Source of the DNA: Labrenzia sp. PHM005
GTDB lineage: Bacteria; Pseudomonadota; Alphaproteobacteria; Rhizobiales; Stappiaceae
NCBI RefSeq assembly: GCF_006517275.1
Contig: NZ_CP041191.1
Span: 4,831,001-4,895,000, forward strand
Direction of reading: 5' to 3'
DNA length: 64,000 bases
Positions 59,792 through 64,000 of the stretch are shown piece by piece (position 1 is the stretch's first letter; each line of letters starts with the position of its first letter). The notes beneath the pieces are model-generated. The model had not been told where the DNA came from, searched no databases, and saw only the letters and a list, made by a program, of their open reading frames with translations. The translations under genes were made by a program, and so were the position numbers.

Positions 59792-61273
59792 TTACTCCAC
59801 GCCGATCTTCGATTTCAGAAGATCGTTGACGGCTTGCGGGTTGGCCTTGCCCTTGGAGGCTTTCATGACCTGGCCGACGAACCAGCCCACCAGGTTTGGT
59901 TTGTCCTTGGCCTGCTGAACCTTGTCCGGGTTGGCAGCGATGATTTCGTCGACGATGGCTTCAATCGCGCCGAGATCGGTCACCTGCTTCATGCCGCGGT
60001 CTTCTACGATCTGCGCCGGGTCACCGCCCTCAGTCCAGACGATTTCAAAGACGTCCTTAGCGATCTTGCCTGAGATTGTCCCAGCCTTGATCAGATCGAT
60101 GATGCCGCCGAGCTGGGCGGCAGACACCGGAGAGGTCTCCAGATCCTTGCCTTCCTTGTTCAGACGGCCGAAGAGTTCGTTGATCAGCCAGTTCGCAGCC
60201 AGTTTGGCGTCCCGGCCTTTGGCGAGCTCTTCGAAGAAATCGGCAGAGGTCTTTTCGGCGACCAGAACATCGGCATCATAGGCGGTCAGACCAAAATCCT
60301 TGACGAAACGTGCCTTCTTGTCGTCCGGCAGTTCCGGTAGGTCGGCTGCCAGTTCATCAACAAAGCCTTGTGTGAATTCCAGCGGCAGCAGATCCGGGTC
60401 CGGGAAATAGCGGTAATCGTGCGCCTCTTCCTTGGAGCGCATGGAGCGGGTCTCGCCTTTCACGCTGTCAAACAGGCGGGTTTCCTGATCGATCTCACCA
60501 CCGTCTTCCAGGATCGCCATCTGGCGGCGGGCTTCATATTCAATCGCCTGACCGACAAAGCGGATGGAGTTGACGTTCTTGATTTCGCAGCGTGTGCCGA
60601 ACTCACCGCCCGGACGGCGCACGGACACATTGACGTCGGCCCGCATGGAGCCCTGGTCCATGTTGCCGTCACAGGTGCCGAGATAGCGCAGGATGGTGCG
60701 CAGTTTGGTGAGATAGGCTTTTGCTTCATCTGCCGAGCGCAGATCCGGCTTGGAAACGATTTCCATCAGCGCAACGCCGGAGCGGTTTAGATCGACAAAC
60801 GACATGGACGGATGCTGGTCGTGCAGGGACTTGCCGGCGTCCTGCTCCAGGTGCAGGCGTTCGACACCGATTTCCACCTGCTCGTCCGGCATGTCGAGAA
60901 GGATTTTTCCTTCGCCCACGATCGGCTGCTTGAACTGGGAGATCTGGTAGCCTTGCGGCAGATCCGGATAGAAGTAGTTCTTGCGGTCAAAAACTGACTT
61001 CAGATTGATTTCCGCTTTCATGCCGAGACCGGTGCGGATCGCTTGGCGGACGCACTCTTCGTTGATCACGGGCAGCATGCCAGGCATCGCCGCATCAACC
61101 AGCGAAACGTTGTTGTTCGGATCTTGGCCGAATTCGGTCGAGGCACCGGAAAAGAGCTTGGCTTCGGAGGTGACCTGGGCATGGACTTCCATACCGATCA
61201 CGATTTCCCAGTCGCCGGTCGCGCCCTTGATGAACTTCTTCGGGTCGGGAGTGCGTACGTCGACAAGTGTCAT
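59792..61273 (-). CDS. gatB: Aspartyl/glutamyl-tRNA amidotransferase subunit B
   Basis: Predicted 493-residue kinase/synthetase subunit of the tRNA-dependent amidotransferase, which phosphorylates tRNA-bound Glu or Asp for amidation with ammonia from GatA. Seen: [44 protein letters not shown] and [13 protein letters not shown], then [16 protein letters not shown], and the C-terminal tRNA-binding YqeY-like tail ending [12 protein letters not shown] 61273. Followed by a good terminator. Standard housekeeping gene. Confidence 0.98.
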   Translation of the reverse strand: MTLVDVRTPDPKKFIKGATGDWEIVIGMEVHAQVTSEAKLFSGASTEFGQDPNNNVSLVDAAMPGMLPVINEECVRQAIRTGLGMKAEINLKSVFDRKNYFYPDLPQGYQISQFKQPIVGEGKILLDMPDEQVEIGVERLHLEQDAGKSLHDQHPSMSFVDLNRSGVALMEIVSKPDLRSADEAKAYLTKLRTILRYLGTCDGNMDQGSMRADVNVSVRRPGGEFGTRCEIKNVNSIRFVGQAIEYEARRQMAILEDGGEIDQETRLFDSVKGETRSMRSKEEAHDYRYFPDPDLLPLEFTQGFVDELAADLPELPDDKKARFVKDFGLTAYDADVLVAEKTSADFFEELAKGRDAKLAANWLINELFGRLNKEGKDLETSPVSAAQLGGIIDLIKAGTISGKIAKDVFEIVWTEGGDPAQIVEDRGMKQVTDLGAIEAIVDEIIAANPDKVQQAKDKPNLVGWFVGQVMKASKGKANPQAVNDLLKSKIGVE

Positions 61274-61490
61274 GGAGCGTTCAATCCTGTTTTCGTCAAA
61301 AGCGCTCGCTTGGAAGGTCACGGCCGGACAGCCGGAGCGCTGATAATCACCGGATTGATGACCTACTGGGGAATTGCGGTTGCTGCAAGCGTTTCCTGAG
61401 CTAAAGCGGGTGCTTTCGCACAAGGAGCGCTGATCAGGCGGTTCGGCTCCGTCAAATGTTCCTGGGCTGAATGCACAACCCGTGCGCCCG

Positions 61491-62594
61491 TTATTGCGCC
61501 AGCCAGTGAACCTTGTCGGCGGCGGCCGGTTTGGCGGCCTTCTTTGGAGGAGCAGATTTTTCGGGTTTTCCGGCCTTTTGCAGTTTCATCATCAACAGGC
61601 CATAGAGGCGTTTTGCATCTTCAGCGTCGAGAATGTTGAAATTCCGGGCCCACAACTCGCCCATGAACTGCGGCATGCGCAGGTGAATACACCGCACCCG
61701 GCTGAGGATGGCATATTCCATGGCGCCGACACCAAGGATCTTACAAAGAATGGCGATGCCCATGGCATCGGTGCGCAGCATCAAGCAAGTCACATTATCC
61801 TGGCTCATGCCGGAGAATTCCGACAAGAGCCTGACGACATCGTATAGGTTCTTTTCAGTACACATGCGCGAAACAGCGGCATCCAAGTTGACCTGACCGA
61901 GCTCCACAGCCGAAAGCCATTGGTCAAACGGAATGGCAGCAACGCGCTCCTCCAAATCAGGTCCAAGAACCAGATCGTCCTTGTCCCGCATCAGGTCCTG
62001 AATGACCAGATCGTTGGATTTACGCAAGTGGCCGATGCGGCTTCCCATTTTTTCCGGCATTGCCTTCAAAAGGCGGTCAAAATCTTCCGGAGCGATGTCT
62101 GCGCCCAGATTGGCCGACACCGACAATTTGATTTCATTGTCGCCGAGCGCGATCAAGAGATCGGTGACCTCGCGGTCAAGAACATCCCTGTTGGAGATGG
62201 CAAGCCGGTGGCCGTTGCTTTGCTCACGGACCAGCTTTTTCAGATCCTTCGTCGTCAGCACCGGCGAATTGGTCAGAATTGGCGCGGCAATGGTCAATGT
62301 TTCCTGTGCCAGACGCATGGCCAATGAATTGGACGTCGCCGATGAGGACGCCAGGCTCTCCGAAATTTGGCGTTTGGCCTCATTGCCAAGACTGTCGTAG
62401 GCCCCTTCAATTGCAGAGTTCAGTTCGTTGACGTCACTTTGTGCCAAACCGCCCGCACCGGAACCCAAATGCTGAGCCACAAGAGCGGCGACCTGCTCCT
62501 TCTTGTAGTCCGGACATGTTTCCATCAGTGAGCGCAAGGCCATGATCGCAAGTACACCTGGTTGTTTGAACCGTTCGTATTTACGTAGGGCCAA
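61491..62594 (-). CDS. DUF2336 domain protein
   Basis: Predicted 367-residue soluble helical protein of the alphaproteobacterial DUF2336 family. Seen: VARRTL-type repeats such as [43 protein letters not shown], then a variable middle, and a charged, alanine-rich C-terminus. The start is ambiguous: TTG 62594 or ATG 62543, neither with a ribosome site. The family has no settled function; it often lies near flagellar or regulatory genes, as here. Confidence 0.82.
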   Translation of the reverse strand: MALRKYERFKQPGVLAIMALRSLMETCPDYKKEQVAALVAQHLGSGAGGLAQSDVNELNSAIEGAYDSLGNEAKRQISESLASSSATSNSLAMRLAQETLTIAAPILTNSPVLTTKDLKKLVREQSNGHRLAISNRDVLDREVTDLLIALGDNEIKLSVSANLGADIAPEDFDRLLKAMPEKMGSRIGHLRKSNDLVIQDLMRDKDDLVLGPDLEERVAAIPFDQWLSAVELGQVNLDAAVSRMCTEKNLYDVVRLLSEFSGMSQDNVTCLMLRTDAMGIAILCKILGVGAMEYAILSRVRCIHLRMPQFMGELWARNFNILDAEDAKRLYGLLMMKLQKAGKPEKSAPPKKAAKPAAADKVHWLAQ

Positions 62595-63230
62595 AAAAAG
62601 AATTCATTTCACCAATACAGCACTTTTTAAATAATAAAATTTTCGACAGATAATTCTAAAATATATTGACCAAATTATAATTTTAACAAAATCCAGAATA
62701 AATTTTATATATTCAAACATCAACTCAAAGTCGACTTAATCTTCAAATAGAAGAACGCTGCGTCATCCATCCAATAATCTACCTAGTTTTGCCAATACGT
62801 ATTTTTCAAGATCAAGTTGCTCTCCGAGACAATCCGATCACCACAACGGTCACCTGACAAAGTTTGAAGCCTGTGAATTTTTTTTCGTGTTTTTTTCAGA
62901 CTTAATGTACCAGCCAGCGTTTTTTGTACGCCACGCTACACTGTAGATGCCGATATTGAGAGGATGTTATTGACAGCAGCTCAGCGGCTCTCGGGTTTTT
63001 ATAGTGTTGTCGGCTGTCTCGATATCGCCACGTGTCACTCGGTTAGTGCCGAAGCAATGAGCGGACTCTGTTGCGATTGAACCACCTCCCTTCTGGCGGC
63101 CAGTCAACACCGTTGACAAAATCCGTCGGAATCTCAGAGCGAATTTCCTTGCCGGTACGTTTCGGGGATAAAGGAGCTTCTGCCCGGTAGAACTCTACAT
63201 GAGATCCAGGTTTGCCCCCTCATCGTGGAG
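62595..63230. other. A+T-rich intergenic region at the edge of the flagellar locus
   Basis: 636 bases with no gene recognised. The first 150 bases are A+T-rich, then poly-T tracts (62877-62900), then normal composition. Probably promoters for DUF2336 and perhaps an RNA; nothing further can be named. The change in composition marks the boundary of the flagellar genes. Confidence 0.45.
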
Positions 63231-63512
63231 CTAATCAGGCGCATTCTGCGCCTGGCCCGTGCGCATGATGAAGCCAATGAGGACCGCGACCGCCTGATAG
63301 AGCTCTATCGGGATTTCGTGGTCCACTTCGATTTGCGACAGGGCTTCGGCCATCATCGGGTTCTGCTCGATCGGAACACCAGCTTCACGGGCAATCTCTT
63401 CGATCCGCTCGGCCGCCGTGCCTGTTCCCTTGGCGCTAACGACCGGCGCCCCCTCTTCTTGGCGGTACTCAAGGGCAACGGCGATCTTGTCTGGAGTTTT
63501 GGAACTGCTCAT
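63231..63512 (-). CDS. FlhB-like C-terminal domain protein
   Basis: Predicted 93-residue protein resembling only the cytoplasmic domain of FlhB/YscU. Seen: KTPDKIAVALEYRQEEGAPVVSAKGTGTAAERIEEIAREAGVPIEQNPMMAEAL and IEVDHEIPIELYQAVAVLIGFI, which match FlhB-C but without the NPTH autocleavage motif; such FlhB-like proteins (FlhX type) occur in flagellar loci. ATG 63512 lies 5 bases after GAGG. It follows the FliK-like gene by 7 bases. Confidence 0.9.
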   Translation of the reverse strand: MSSSKTPDKIAVALEYRQEEGAPVVSAKGTGTAAERIEEIAREAGVPIEQNPMMAEALSQIEVDHEIPIELYQAVAVLIGFIMRTGQAQNAPD

Positions 63513-63519
63513 CACCGCC

Positions 63520-64000
63520 TCACGATTGCCGGTTGATCAAGGCGCCATATTTGGCGGCGGTTTTCGGCGGAAGTCCGCGAATGAAGCGCAGTTCTTGAAG
63601 ATCAAGGCCAGCATCTGCAAAGGCCGCCTCCATGGTTTCTTTCTGTCCGGTCAAAAGATCCAGCGTTTCCTTGCGGTCGACCCAGAGCGAGACAAAGGTG
63701 CCACCGCCCCGCAAACTGACGGCCGCCTCCAATGGACCCGTCGCCGTCAGGTCCAGAGCAAAGCGCAACCGCCAGGCCGGTTCGTCTTCCTCTTCGCCGT
63801 TTTGACCGCCACCGTCCCGGCCGATCTGCATTTGCATGACAGCTGTTTCCTGACCAAAGGCAATCGGCAGTTCCACGACCGCGTCCATTGGCTTGCCGGT
63901 TGCTGCCTGCGCGCCGTCATCACCGGCAAGACCGCCATTGACCAGCTGGGTCAACCGCATCCGGGCCAGTGCCGCGTCGGTTTCCTGCAGCAAGGATTGA
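63520..64000 (-). CDS. Flagellar hook-length control protein FliK-like, partial
   Basis: C-terminal part (about 160 residues seen) of a FliK-like protein; the gene continues beyond the window end, as the frame is open to base 64000. Seen: ETAVMQMQIGRDGGGQNGEEEDEPAWRLRFALDLTATGPLEAAVSLRGGGTFVSLWVDRKETLDLL, the Flg_hook-type conserved C-terminal domain of FliK that senses hook length and switches secretion specificity. Followed by the FlhB-like gene, which suggests they act together. Confidence 0.8.
   Translation of the reverse strand, partial: QSLLQETDAALARMRLTQLVNGGLAGDDGAQAATGKPMDAVVELPIAFGQETAVMQMQIGRDGGGQNGEEEDEPAWRLRFALDLTATGPLEAAVSLRGGGTFVSLWVDRKETLDLLTGQKETMEAAFADAGLDLQELRFIRGLPPKTAAKYGALINRQS

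Noticed and set aside
1..64000. CRISPR array or rRNA operon
   Set aside because: I saw no regularly spaced direct repeats of CRISPR type and no rRNA-like sequence; the only repeats found are short operator-like or att sequences.

Overview
The window reads as chromosome of a metabolically versatile, probably marine, alphaproteobacterium. High G+C, Liv-type and TRAP importers, DUF2336, DUF930 and Sel1-type small proteins and an FlhB-like tail protein are typical of Hyphomicrobiales. A Roseibium/Labrenzia-like member of Stappiaceae is my best guess, but this is inference from gene content only.

Left part (1-22.6 kb), ordinary chromosome. A three-gene beta-oxidation operon (13-4501) and a five-gene branched-chain-amino-acid-type ABC importer (4789-9767) lie beside a nitronate monooxygenase-like gene and an acyl-CoA ligase, which fits uptake, CoA activation and beta-oxidation of an organic acid. 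Next comes a TRAP importer plus maleate-isomerase operon (12917-16624) with a divergent GntR/FCD regulator, then small genes: GNAT, DUF2147, two periplasmic solute-binding-type proteins, a Sel1-type protein and DUF930. A tRNA-Ser(GCU) gene ends this part.

Middle part (about 22.6-48.7 kb), a genomic island. The last bases of tRNA-Ser are repeated as a 17-bp direct repeat at 48718-48734, next to a tyrosine integrase (47345-48550). Paired ACCCTAAA-like motifs with the same 12-bp period lie inside both ends. The cargo is an SDR and hydrolase pair with an AraC regulator, a formylglycine-type sulfatase, a TetR/hydrolase pair with twin operators, small DUF2255 and NTF2-like proteins, DUF3750, an MscS channel, and an AraC-controlled envelope cluster (two tandem periplasmic amidohydrolases, DUF3299, porin, MORN repeat protein, glycine-zipper protein). 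A DUF900-type lipoprotein hydrolase follows. The right end carries phage-satellite-like genes: a membrane-anchored HTH protein, an AlpA-type regulator, a terminase-small-subunit-like protein and the integrase.

Right part (48.8-64 kb), chromosome again. It holds MazG-like and SMP-30-like genes, a LysR regulator divergent from a CoA ligase, an AraC regulator divergent from a YjjI/YjjW glycyl-radical enzyme pair, a cyclase-family hydrolase, a methyltransferase, a GFA-family protein, gatB, a DUF2336 gene, and the edge of a flagellar locus (FlhB-like protein and a partial FliK-like gene cut by the window end).

The strongest leads are the tRNA-anchored island with its int/alpA/terS-like module, the maleate-uptake operon, the twin TetR operator, the 21-bp spaced AraC repeats upstream of yjjIW, and the tandem amidohydrolase envelope cluster.
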